Source: an uncultured Clostridia bacterium (GTDB taxonomy: Bacteria; Bacillota; Clostridia; Christensenellales; Borkfalkiaceae). Taken from it: 5,100 bases of DNA. This document shows, in pieces, positions 1-5,100 of this stretch. The notes beneath the pieces were generated by a model. The model made no database searches and was not told where the DNA came from. It saw only the letters and a program-made list of their open reading frames with translations. The DNA is taken from positions 1-5,100 of the forward strand of contig CAMWLA010000094.1 in assembly GCA_947174975.1 (NCBI GenBank), read 5' to 3'. Position numbers and translations under genes: made by a program. How positions within the stretch are numbered: position 1 is the first letter of the stretch; each line of letters starts with the position of its first letter.

Positions 1-36
1 TAGTATAAATATGGAATAAATCCGTAAAGGAGTTTA

Positions 37-1047
37 ATGTCAAATAATACGGTAAAAAAAGTCGAAGCGGGTAGCGTGGACAAGCTGCAAAGAATTTTAG
101 GCACCTTCGATGAAAACTTAAATATAATAATGCGAAATCTGGGCGTAACCGTCCGCGTTGACGGTCTGACGTTCGTTATCGGCGGTGAGGAGGAAAGAGT
201 AAATAATGCAGCTTCCGTAATTGAAAGCCTTCTCGCACTTTCCGAAGCGGGTGAGACCGTTGATAGAGGCAGAGTGGAATATTGTATCGAGCTTGCCTTA
301 GAGGGTAAGGCTCGCGACATTACTAAAATTTCCGCCGATACTATCGCGGTAACTTATAGGGGTAAACCTATAAAATGTAAGACGGTCGGACAGAAAAAGT
401 ACGTCGACAGTATAAAGAAAAATACTATAACTTTCGGCGTGGGGCCCGCGGGAACGGGCAAAACCTATCTTGCCGTTTGCCTTGCGGTGCAAGCGCTTAA
501 ATCAAAACAAGCGGATAAAATCATTCTTACCCGCCCCGCAGTAGAAGCGGGTGAAAAGCTGGGCTTTCTTCCCGGGGATTTGCAAACAAAAGTAGACCCG
601 TATCTGCGCCCCTTGTATGACGCATTGCAAGAGATGCTCGGGCTTGAGAATTACACCAAGCTTTTAGAACGCGGTTCTATAGAAATCGCTCCGCTTGCAT
701 ATATGCGCGGGCGTACACTTTCGGGCGCGTTCGTAATTCTGGACGAGGCGCAAAACGCCACGCGCGAACAAATGAAAATGTTTTTAACCCGCTTAGGCGA
801 CGGAAGTAAGATGGTCGTCACTGGCGATATAACTCAAGTCGATTTGCCCGACGGCAAGTCGAGCGGACTGCAGCACGCCGCGGGCGTATTGCAAGAAGTC
901 GAAGATATCGGTATAATTTACCTTACGGATAAAGACGTCGTCAGAAACCCTTTGGTTATGAAAATTGTAAGGGCGTACGAAAGCGACGGCAAAAGGAGGA
1001 TGCAAAATGAACACAGTAACAAAACTGACGCAGAAGGACGCATTTAA
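37..1047 (+). CDS. phoH: PhoH-like ATPase (PhoH/YbeZ family)
   Basis: This is a cytoplasmic P-loop NTPase of the PhoH/YbeZ family. Family members are linked to RNA metabolism, and YbeZ partners YbeY in 16S rRNA maturation in other bacteria. The 336 residues match the usual family length of about 320. Residues 1-100 form the N-terminal region typical of the family. The Walker A motif GPAGTGKT lies at 136-143, Walker B with DEAQN at 232-240, and the TGDITQVDLP segment at 262-271. The ATG at 37 is preceded by AAAGGAG at 26-32, a slightly short 4-nt spacing. An in-frame TAA at 25-27 rules out a longer protein. The last 13 codons overlap the next gene and form a charged tail beyond the conserved core, which ends near IVRAYE. 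The family assignment is secure, but the exact RNA substrate is unknown. Confidence 0.96.
   Translation: MSNNTVKKVEAGSVDKLQRILGTFDENLNIIMRNLGVTVRVDGLTFVIGGEEERVNNAASVIESLLALSEAGETVDRGRVEYCIELALEGKARDITKISADTIAVTYRGKPIKCKTVGQKKYVDSIKKNTITFGVGPAGTGKTYLAVCLAVQALKSKQADKIILTRPAVEAGEKLGFLPGDLQTKVDPYLRPLYDALQEMLGLENYTKLLERGSIEIAPLAYMRGRTLSGAFVILDEAQNATREQMKMFLTRLGDGSKMVVTGDITQVDLPDGKSSGLQHAAGVLQEVEDIGIIYLTDKDVVRNPLVMKIVRAYESDGKRRMQNEHSNKTDAEGRI
991..999 (+). promoter_or_regulatory. Ribosome binding site of the pgpH-like gene, inside phoH
   Basis: AAAAGGAGG is a near-perfect Shine-Dalgarno sequence 7 nt before the ATG at 1007. It lies within the phoH reading frame, where it encodes lysine and arginine codons. 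It fixes the downstream start at 1007 and therefore the 41-nt overlap between the two genes. Confidence 0.85.
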
Positions 1048-2467
1048 AAGCATATTTACGTTCCTTTTGGGAATTATCGGCGTTTACGTAATAATGCTGT
1101 GTATGATTGCCGTTACCCGCGGGGTATCGGGATTTTCCGCTTATTTTATAGAGTATAAAAATCAGCTTGTAACTATCGGGGTTTCAATTCCCATACTTTT
1201 TGCAATACTGTACACGTTCTTTTTCTTCGAAAATAAGTACGTGCTTACAAGAATCAGCAAGATATTAGAGCTTTTCCTTATTATATATATCGCGCTTGCC
1301 GTGACGTTCGTATTCAGCAAATACGTTGACCCTATGTCGCGCCCGTTCGTGTTTGTTTCACTCATGTGCGTAACGTTGTTTAGGCGCAGAGATGCGATTT
1401 TTATTAACACGACGTTTGCGCTGATGATGCTGATTATCGACCGCTTTGCTGGCTTGACTATGGAAGCCGATATGGTTTACAGAAGCTACGCTTGCCTCTT
1501 GTGCGCATTCTGTACGGGTATAATTGCAGCTTTCGTATTCTCAACAATCAAAAACCGTTTCCAGTGCGTTATATTTGCGTTTATTTTGTTCCTTCCGGTT
1601 GAAATTATAAACTGCGTAATAGTTTTGCCCGTAAGCCAGTTCCCCGCAAGGTTGGTTGCAGATTTGCTGATTTTCGGTGCGGTGGGCTGTCTTGCGTCGG
1701 TAATGCTGTATATGTTCATTCTTCCGATATTCGAAAAGCTGTTTGCGGAAATGACTGTTTTCAGACTGCGTGAAATAACGAGCGACAGCGTAAAACTCAT
1801 AAAGAAGCTTAAAGAGAGCGCTCCCGGAACTTACAGCCACTCGGTAGTCGTTTCACAACTTGTAGAAGCTTGCGCCAAGGCAATAGGAGAGGATCCCGAG
1901 CTTGCAAGGGCTGCAGCGTTCTATCACGACGTCGGTAAATTAAAGGGCCCCGAGATGTTCGCGGAAAACCAAACGGAATACAACTTCCACGACGATATCA
2001 CGCCGGAGCTTTCCGTTGATATTATCCGTTCGCATACGCGTAACGGTGCCGAGCTTATAAAAAAGAGCCGTCTTCCCGAATTCTTTGCGGACGTGGCCGT
2101 TCAGCACCACGGCACTATGCCAATAAAATATTTCTATTACAAAGCGTTAAAAATGAGCGACGGCGAGCTGAATATCGATAACTATTCTTATGCCGGACCT
2201 ATTCCCGAATCTAAGATAGCCGCACTCATTATGATAGCCGACTCTGCAGAAGCGTCAACGAGGACCTTGCCAGACCGCTCTCCCGAAAAAGTTGAAGCTT
2301 TCGTAAGAGGAATTATCGAAGAAAGGCTTGATTTAGGTCAGTTTGATAACTGTAATATCACGATGCGTGACCTTACGATTATAAAGAATACTATAGTAAG
2401 TCAGCTTTCGGGTGTATATCATTCGAGGGTGGTATATCCTAAAATTTCGATATCTAAGAAAAAATAA
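1007..2467 (+). CDS. pgpH: 7TM-HD phosphohydrolase, PgpH/YqfF-like c-di-AMP phosphodiesterase lacking the extracellular domain
   Basis: This is a predicted membrane-bound HD-domain phosphodiesterase. PgpH homologues hydrolyse cyclic di-AMP to pApA. Eight hydrophobic segments lie at about residues 15-37, 54-75, 83-104, 113-125, 129-147, 161-179, 184-209 and 216-245. This fits one N-terminal anchor plus the seven-helix core. The cytoplasmic HD domain (about 250-480) keeps the expected metal ligands: H278 (GTYSHS), H307-D308 (YHDVGK), H343, H367-H368 (QHHGT) and D412 (IADSAEA). The KYFYYKA and GPIPESK stretches are also PgpH-like. At 486 residues it is far shorter than typical members of about 700. 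The missing part is the extracytoplasmic 7TMR-HDED domain, normally between the anchor and the core; only residues 38-53 remain there. The frame is uninterrupted, so this is not a pseudogene by frameshift. The family is secure; c-di-AMP specificity is inferred from homology. Confidence 0.9.
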   Translation: MNTVTKLTQKDAFKSIFTFLLGIIGVYVIMLCMIAVTRGVSGFSAYFIEYKNQLVTIGVSIPILFAILYTFFFFENKYVLTRISKILELFLIIYIALAVTFVFSKYVDPMSRPFVFVSLMCVTLFRRRDAIFINTTFALMMLIIDRFAGLTMEADMVYRSYACLLCAFCTGIIAAFVFSTIKNRFQCVIFAFILFLPVEIINCVIVLPVSQFPARLVADLLIFGAVGCLASVMLYMFILPIFEKLFAEMTVFRLREITSDSVKLIKKLKESAPGTYSHSVVVSQLVEACAKAIGEDPELARAAAFYHDVGKLKGPEMFAENQTEYNFHDDITPELSVDIIRSHTRNGAELIKKSRLPEFFADVAVQHHGTMPIKYFYYKALKMSDGELNIDNYSYAGPIPESKIAALIMIADSAEASTRTLPDRSPEKVEAFVRGIIEERLDLGQFDNCNITMRDLTIIKNTIVSQLSGVYHSRVVYPKISISKKK

Positions 2468-2469
2468 TT

Positions 2470-2931
2470 ATGAAATTATATATAAATTGTGAAGAAGAGG
2501 ATTTTTCCGCGCTTGCAGACGCGTTTGAAAACGAGTTTGAAAGCGATACCGATCTTTCCGCAGAAATAGTCATAGTCGACGAAGAGGAAATACGCCGTTT
2601 AAACCGCGAAACGCGGAACGTCGACGCCGTAACCGACGTGTTGAGTTTTCCGTCGCTTGACGGAATTTTCGGCGTAAAAATCGAAAAGAAAAATTTTCGC
2701 GCAGATTTGGACGAGCAAGGCAATCTGTTTATCGGCAGTATCGCAATCTGCAAAAAACGCGCTGAGGAGCAAGCGGAAGAATACGGTCACGGAATACATA
2801 GAGAAATGAACTATCTTGCCGCACACGGAGTGTGTCATCTTTTGGGCTACGACCATATGCTTGACGATGATAAAGCGGTAATGCGCGAAAAGGAGGAACG
2901 CGTCCTTGAAAAAATGGGCGCAGTAAGATAA
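2470..2931 (+). CDS. ybeY: Endoribonuclease / rRNA maturation factor YbeY
   Basis: This is a UPF0054 metalloprotein. Family members act in the cytoplasm on 16S rRNA 3' end maturation and ribosome quality control, with links to Era and YbeZ/PhoH. The 153 residues are normal for the family. The metal site is HGVCHLLGYDH at 119-129, with H119, H123 and H129. The upstream signature is LN at 44-45, R49, D52 and TDVLSFP at 55-61. The usual LGDI segment reads IGSI here (88-91), so the conserved Asp is Ser90. The ATG at 2470 lies 2 nt after the upstream stop and has only A-rich sequence before it, with no clear Shine-Dalgarno. Translation is probably coupled to the upstream gene. The stop shares one base with the era start. 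Confidence 0.96.
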   Translation: MKLYINCEEEDFSALADAFENEFESDTDLSAEIVIVDEEEIRRLNRETRNVDAVTDVLSFPSLDGIFGVKIEKKNFRADLDEQGNLFIGSIAICKKRAEEQAEEYGHGIHREMNYLAAHGVCHLLGYDHMLDDDKAVMREKEERVLEKMGAVR

Positions 2932-3812
2932 TGAGAAGCGGATTTATCGGCGTTATCGGAAAAGCGAACGCCGGCAAAAGTACGCTAATAAACGTGCTTG
3001 TCGGCGAAAAAGTAGCAATTGTTTCCCCCAAACCTCAGACCACGCGCGACGCGATTATGGGCATACTTACAAAAGAGAATTATCAGCTTGTTTTCGTGGA
3101 TACTCCGGGCATTTATAGGGCAAAAAACCGCCTTTCCGATATGATGATGAAAACTGCGGAAACCGCGGCAAAGGACGTCGATTTTATTCTGTTTGTTCAC
3201 GACGGTCACGCTGGCGTATCGGAAGACGATATCGCGCTTATTAAAAAGTATCACGGCGGAAATATTCCTATGGCAATAGCCTATACGAAAATAGACATTA
3301 TGCCCAAGGAAAACATTTTAAACGACATTAAAATTCTCTATGATAACGGTATCGAGTGCGACGTTTTCCCCGTTTCCGCAAGAAAGTATACAAATATTGC
3401 AAAGCTTGAAAAATTTCTCGTTGAAAAAATGCCCGAGGGCGATAAAGTAATTTCCGAAGATATAGTTTCCGACAAGTCGGAAAAGTTTATGATATCGGAG
3501 ATTATGCGCGAGAAAATTCTCTTGAAATTCGGTCAGGAAATTCCCCACGGCATTGCAATTTCTATAAACACCTTTGAAAGAAAAGAAAATGGCGTTTACG
3601 ATATTAATTTAGATATTATCTGTGAAAAGCCTAATCATAAATCTATTATTATCGGTAAACAAGGCAAAGCGTTGAAAGAGGTGGCGTCATTTGCCCGCGC
3701 CGATATGGAAAAGTTTTTGGGTAGCAAGGTCTTTTTAACGACGTACGTAAAGGTTAAGGAGGACTGGCGCAACCGCCCCAACTTAATTCGTGATTTCGGT
3801 TACGACGATTGA
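2931..3812 (+). CDS. era: GTPase Era
   Basis: This is a ribosome-assembly GTPase that binds the 3' end of 16S rRNA during 30S maturation. The 293 residues are typical. The N-terminal GTPase domain has G1 GKANAGKS at 10-17, a PQTTRD switch I segment at 35-40, G3 DTPG at 57-60, G4 TKID at 119-122 and G5 SA at 149-150. The C-terminal KH domain has the GxxG loop GKQG at 242-245, followed by VKVKEDWR and a final RDFGY. Two motif residues are unusual: the G4 Asn is Thr119, and G1 has Ala where Pro is common (A12). The ATG at 2931 is the only canonical start, because an in-frame TGA lies at 2907-2909 and no ATG, GTG or TTG falls between. There is no good Shine-Dalgarno directly upstream, so re-initiation after ybeY through TAATG is likely. 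The identity is secure. Confidence 0.97.
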   Translation: MRSGFIGVIGKANAGKSTLINVLVGEKVAIVSPKPQTTRDAIMGILTKENYQLVFVDTPGIYRAKNRLSDMMMKTAETAAKDVDFILFVHDGHAGVSEDDIALIKKYHGGNIPMAIAYTKIDIMPKENILNDIKILYDNGIECDVFPVSARKYTNIAKLEKFLVEKMPEGDKVISEDIVSDKSEKFMISEIMREKILLKFGQEIPHGIAISINTFERKENGVYDINLDIICEKPNHKSIIIGKQGKALKEVASFARADMEKFLGSKVFLTTYVKVKEDWRNRPNLIRDFGYDD

Positions 3813-3837
3813 CATATTTTTTTATAAACTGCACAAT
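3809..3837 (+). promoter_or_regulatory. Candidate sigma-A promoter for yqzL-recO
   Basis: A perfect TTGACA (3809-3814) lies 17 nt before CACAAT (3832-3837), a 4-of-6 match to TATAAT. The -35 box overlaps the era stop codon. The placement, about 20 nt before the yqzL-like start, suits an internal promoter allowing yqzL and recO to be transcribed apart from the upstream genes. This is a sequence match only. Confidence 0.45.
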
Positions 3838-3857
3838 CTTTTGTTAAGAGGTGGTTT

Positions 3858-3965
3858 ATGAAAGAAAGAGATAAAGACGCGGCAGAGCTTGCTTGGAAAA
3901 TGTTTGAAAAGACGGGCAACGTAAGCTATTATATGTTGTACAAACACTTAGACGAAAAGAAATAA
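3858..3965 (+). CDS. yqzL: YqzL-like small protein (35 aa)
   Basis: This is a 35-residue protein that starts MKERDKDAAELAWKMFEKTG and ends in HLDEKK. The W13-K-x-F16 pattern, TGN at 19-21 and the Tyr-rich YYMLYK stretch (24-29) resemble the YqzL family. That family consists of tiny proteins of unknown function encoded between era and recO in many Bacillota. The ribosome binding site AAGAGGTGG at 3846-3854 is well placed before the ATG at 3858. No signal peptide or membrane segment is visible, and the protein should be cytoplasmic and mostly helical. The family call rests on both position and motif. The function is not known, and co-location with era and recO does not establish one. Confidence 0.82.
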   Translation: MKERDKDAAELAWKMFEKTGNVSYYMLYKHLDEKK

Positions 3966-3966
3966 C

Positions 3967-3999
3967 AAAACGCATATCCATGTTGCATAACTGCGTTTT
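3967..3999 (+). repeat. Short inverted repeat just before the recO ribosome binding site
   Basis: AAAACGCA (3967-3974) and TGCGTTTT (3992-3999) are exact reverse complements around a 17-nt loop. The right arm ends directly against the presumed recO Shine-Dalgarno AGGTGAG at 4000-4006. It could be a weak attenuator or a translational control hairpin. The stem is only 8 bp and AT-rich at its base, so chance is possible. Confidence 0.4.
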
Positions 4000-4018
4000 A
4001 GGTGAGTTGAATTCATAA

Positions 4019-4738
4019 ATGGAAACAGTAGTAAACGCGGTGATGCTGCGTGCAGTAGACTACAACGAAAACGATAAAATATTGACCCTTCTAACGGCGG
4101 AAAACGGTAAAATAACCGCCGGGATAAAGGGCGTAAAAAAGGCGGCTGCAAAGTTAAAGTTTGCGGCTCAGCCTTTTTGTTTTGCGGAATACGTTTTGGC
4201 AAAAAGGGGAGATAAGTATACCGTAATCAACGCAACCGAGTGCGAAAGCTTTTACGACTTGCGCACCGATATCGAAAAGTTTTACGCGGCAAGCGCAGCG
4301 GTAGAAGCAGCCGATGCGTTGACTTACGAGGGCGACGAATTCCGCGAAATATTTTACGCGCTTGTCGATACTCTTTCAAAAATCAGCAACGGCAATGAAA
4401 AGGAGCACTTAATTTCGTTTTTGCTATACGTACTGCGAAAGTCGGGTTACGGCATCAACGCGGAAAACTGCGTAGAATGCGGGGCTTCGCTTACGGATAA
4501 GGACAAGCTTCGCTTCGACATGAACGCGGGTTCGTTCACTTGCTTTGAGTGCGGCAACGGCGCGGGCGCAAGCCAAGTAACTTATAACGTAATAAGAAAG
4601 GCGGAGGGAAAAACTTACGATGAAAGTTTTATCACTTCCGACGGCGAAAAGCGCGCTTTGCGCTTAATTCGCGAATACGTTTCCTTCAAACTTAACACAG
4701 CCTTTAAGAGCTTATCGGAATACATAAGATTAATATAA
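4019..4738 (+). CDS. recO: DNA repair protein RecO
   Basis: RecO is the recombination mediator of the RecFOR pathway. It binds single-stranded DNA and RecR and helps load RecA onto SSB-coated gaps. The 239 residues match the family. The N-terminal OB-fold (about 1-80) begins with the typical pattern VMLRAVDYNENDKILTLLT and continues with the GKITAGIKGVKK segment. The rest is the helical domain. A CxxC...CxxC zinc-ribbon-like set (C151, C154, C175, C178) follows a KSGYG segment, as in other RecO proteins. The ATG at 4019 is fixed by an in-frame TAA immediately before it (4016-4018). The best Shine-Dalgarno, AGGTGAG at 4000-4006, is 12 nt away, longer than ideal. It is the last gene of the cluster, followed by a terminator-like hairpin. 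The identity is secure. Confidence 0.95.
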   Translation: METVVNAVMLRAVDYNENDKILTLLTAENGKITAGIKGVKKAAAKLKFAAQPFCFAEYVLAKRGDKYTVINATECESFYDLRTDIEKFYAASAAVEAADALTYEGDEFREIFYALVDTLSKISNGNEKEHLISFLLYVLRKSGYGINAENCVECGASLTDKDKLRFDMNAGSFTCFECGNGAGASQVTYNVIRKAEGKTYDESFITSDGEKRALRLIREYVSFKLNTAFKSLSEYIRLI

Positions 4739-4771
4739 AAAACCGACGGAGTTACGGCGTATTTGATAGGG

Positions 4772-4825
4772 ATAGAAAGCAAGGAAAGATAGTTGATTTT
4801 TTCCTTGCTTTCTATTTGCATTTTT
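4772..4825 (+). terminator. Probable Rho-independent terminator after recO
   Basis: The arms 4772-4787 and 4800-4815 are perfect 16-bp reverse complements with a 12-nt loop. Downstream comes an interrupted T tract (TTT, GCA, then five T at 4821-4825). The stem has only 5 G/C pairs and the T tract is broken, so termination may be incomplete. The minus-strand side lacks a T tract, so it should act only on plus-strand transcripts. It closes the recO unit. Confidence 0.7.
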
Positions 4826-4838
4826 ACTATAATATAAT
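4805..4838 (+). promoter_or_regulatory. Candidate promoter for the downstream lipoprotein gene
   Basis: Two overlapping perfect TATAAT boxes lie at 4828-4833 and 4833-4838. TTGCTT (4805-4810) sits 17 nt before the first and matches the -35 consensus at 3 of 6 positions. This -35 box lies inside the right arm of the terminator hairpin. The 4871 start is about 35 nt downstream, which suits a short leader. Confidence 0.55.
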
Positions 4839-4870
4839 TACGATAAACAGTAATTTATAGAGGTATGTTT

Positions 4871-5100
4871 ATGAAAAAAATATTTGTAAGTTTATTTGCA
4901 AGCATTTTACTTGTTATAACCCTTGCATTATGTGCTTGCGGTGATGATAAGAGCGGTACTTATTATCCGACTAATGAAGAAATGAAAACAAATCTTGAAA
5001 ACGGTGGTTATACTGTAACTGTTACAACTGATTTAGGTGATAAAAACGGTACGCACGTTTCTGCAACAAAAGATAATGAATATATTGAGTTCTATTGGCT
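4871..5100 (+). CDS. Putative lipoprotein of unknown function (partial, 3' end outside window)
   Basis: The first 76 codons of a gene run off the window with no stop. The N-terminus is a lipoprotein signal peptide: MKK, a hydrophobic stretch at 4-20, then LCAC with C23 as the likely lipidated Cys. C21 is less likely because Leu precedes it. The following GDDKSG is a typical flexible linker. The mature part is polar and rich in Thr and Tyr, with repeated TVTVTT-like beta-strand pattern. The ribosome binding site AGAGGT at 4859-4864 favours the ATG at 4871 over the in-frame ATG at 4865, which is too close. G+C is 75 of 230 by hand count (33%), well below the upstream genes. It has its own promoter and is separated by a terminator, so it is not part of the operon. 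I do not recognise a family and cannot assign a function. Confidence 0.8.
   Translation, partial: MKKIFVSLFASILLVITLALCACGDDKSGTYYPTNEEMKTNLENGGYTVTVTTDLGDKNGTHVSATKDNEYIEFYW

Noticed and set aside
1..36. Possible tail of an upstream gene or a TATAAA -10 box before phoH
   Set aside because: Stops occur in all three plus frames (1-3, 6-8, 17-19) and too little sequence is present to tell a gene tail from a leader. TATAAA has no visible -35 within the window.
64..552. GAAGCGGGT occurs three times in phoH (64-72, 244-252, 544-552)
   Set aside because: All three are in the same codon phase and encode Glu-Ala-Gly. The spacing is irregular (180 and 300 nt), and this is explained by codon preference.
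793..1840. Minus-strand open frames of 80-104 codons across phoH and pgpH
   Set aside because: They lie opposite strongly supported genes, lack ribosome binding sites and recognisable motifs, and are shadows of the plus-strand coding pattern.
1007..2467. Reading the short pgpH as a frameshifted or truncated pseudogene
   Set aside because: The frame is continuous, the start has an excellent ribosome binding site, and the anchor, seven-helix core and all HD metal ligands are intact. A clean domain loss fits better.
3813..3857. T-rich run after era as a terminator
   Set aside because: No stem precedes the T run, and the segment reads better as promoter spacer.
3948..4202. Minus-strand open frame of 84 codons across the yqzL-recO gap
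   Set aside because: Most of it is antisense to recO, its low-complexity Pro/Arg/Leu composition is typical of shadow frames, and no initiation signal is visible.

Overview
This window is a compact, almost entirely plus-strand block of bacterial housekeeping genes. The order is phoH, a pgpH/yqfF-type 7TM-HD phosphohydrolase gene, ybeY, era, a 35-codon yqzL-like gene and recO. A terminator and promoter follow, then the start of a lipoprotein gene cut by the window edge. The order phoH-pgpH-ybeY-(dgkA-cdd)-era-yqzL-recO is characteristic of Bacillota, and the YqzL-like gene between era and recO points the same way. Strong AGGAGG-type ribosome binding sites and a GC content in the forties for the core genes suggest a Clostridia-like, probably uncultured anaerobe. 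No 16S or marker comparison was possible, so the lineage is inference.

Layout: bases 37-3812 are nearly gap-free. phoH overlaps the pgpH-like gene by 41 nt. That gene ends 2 nt before ybeY, and ybeY shares 1 nt with era (TAATG). The dgkA and cdd genes that often separate ybeY from era are absent. After era, a 45-nt gap holds a promoter-like TTGACA-17-CACAAT and then a ribosome binding site for the small yqzL-like gene. A 53-nt gap with a short inverted repeat precedes recO. Bases 4739-4870 hold a perfect 16-bp terminator-like hairpin and an AT-rich promoter for the next transcription unit. From 4871 an unrelated, AT-richer lipoprotein gene begins and runs off the end.

Functionally, PhoH (YbeZ), YbeY and Era belong to the ribosome-assembly and 16S rRNA-maturation group. 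The 7TM-HD protein is predicted to degrade cyclic di-AMP at the membrane. RecO acts in RecFOR recombinational repair. Their clustering is conserved, but they do not form one pathway.

The most notable feature is the 7TM-HD protein. All the usual HD-domain metal ligands and an N-terminal anchor followed by seven membrane segments are present, but the large extracytoplasmic 7TMR-HDED domain is replaced by a linker of about 16 residues. Smaller oddities are a TKxD in place of NKxD in the Era G4 motif, a missing Asp in a conserved YbeY segment, and ybeY and era starts with no good Shine-Dalgarno sequence. I found no mobile element, CRISPR array, tRNA, rRNA or clearly new multi-gene system.
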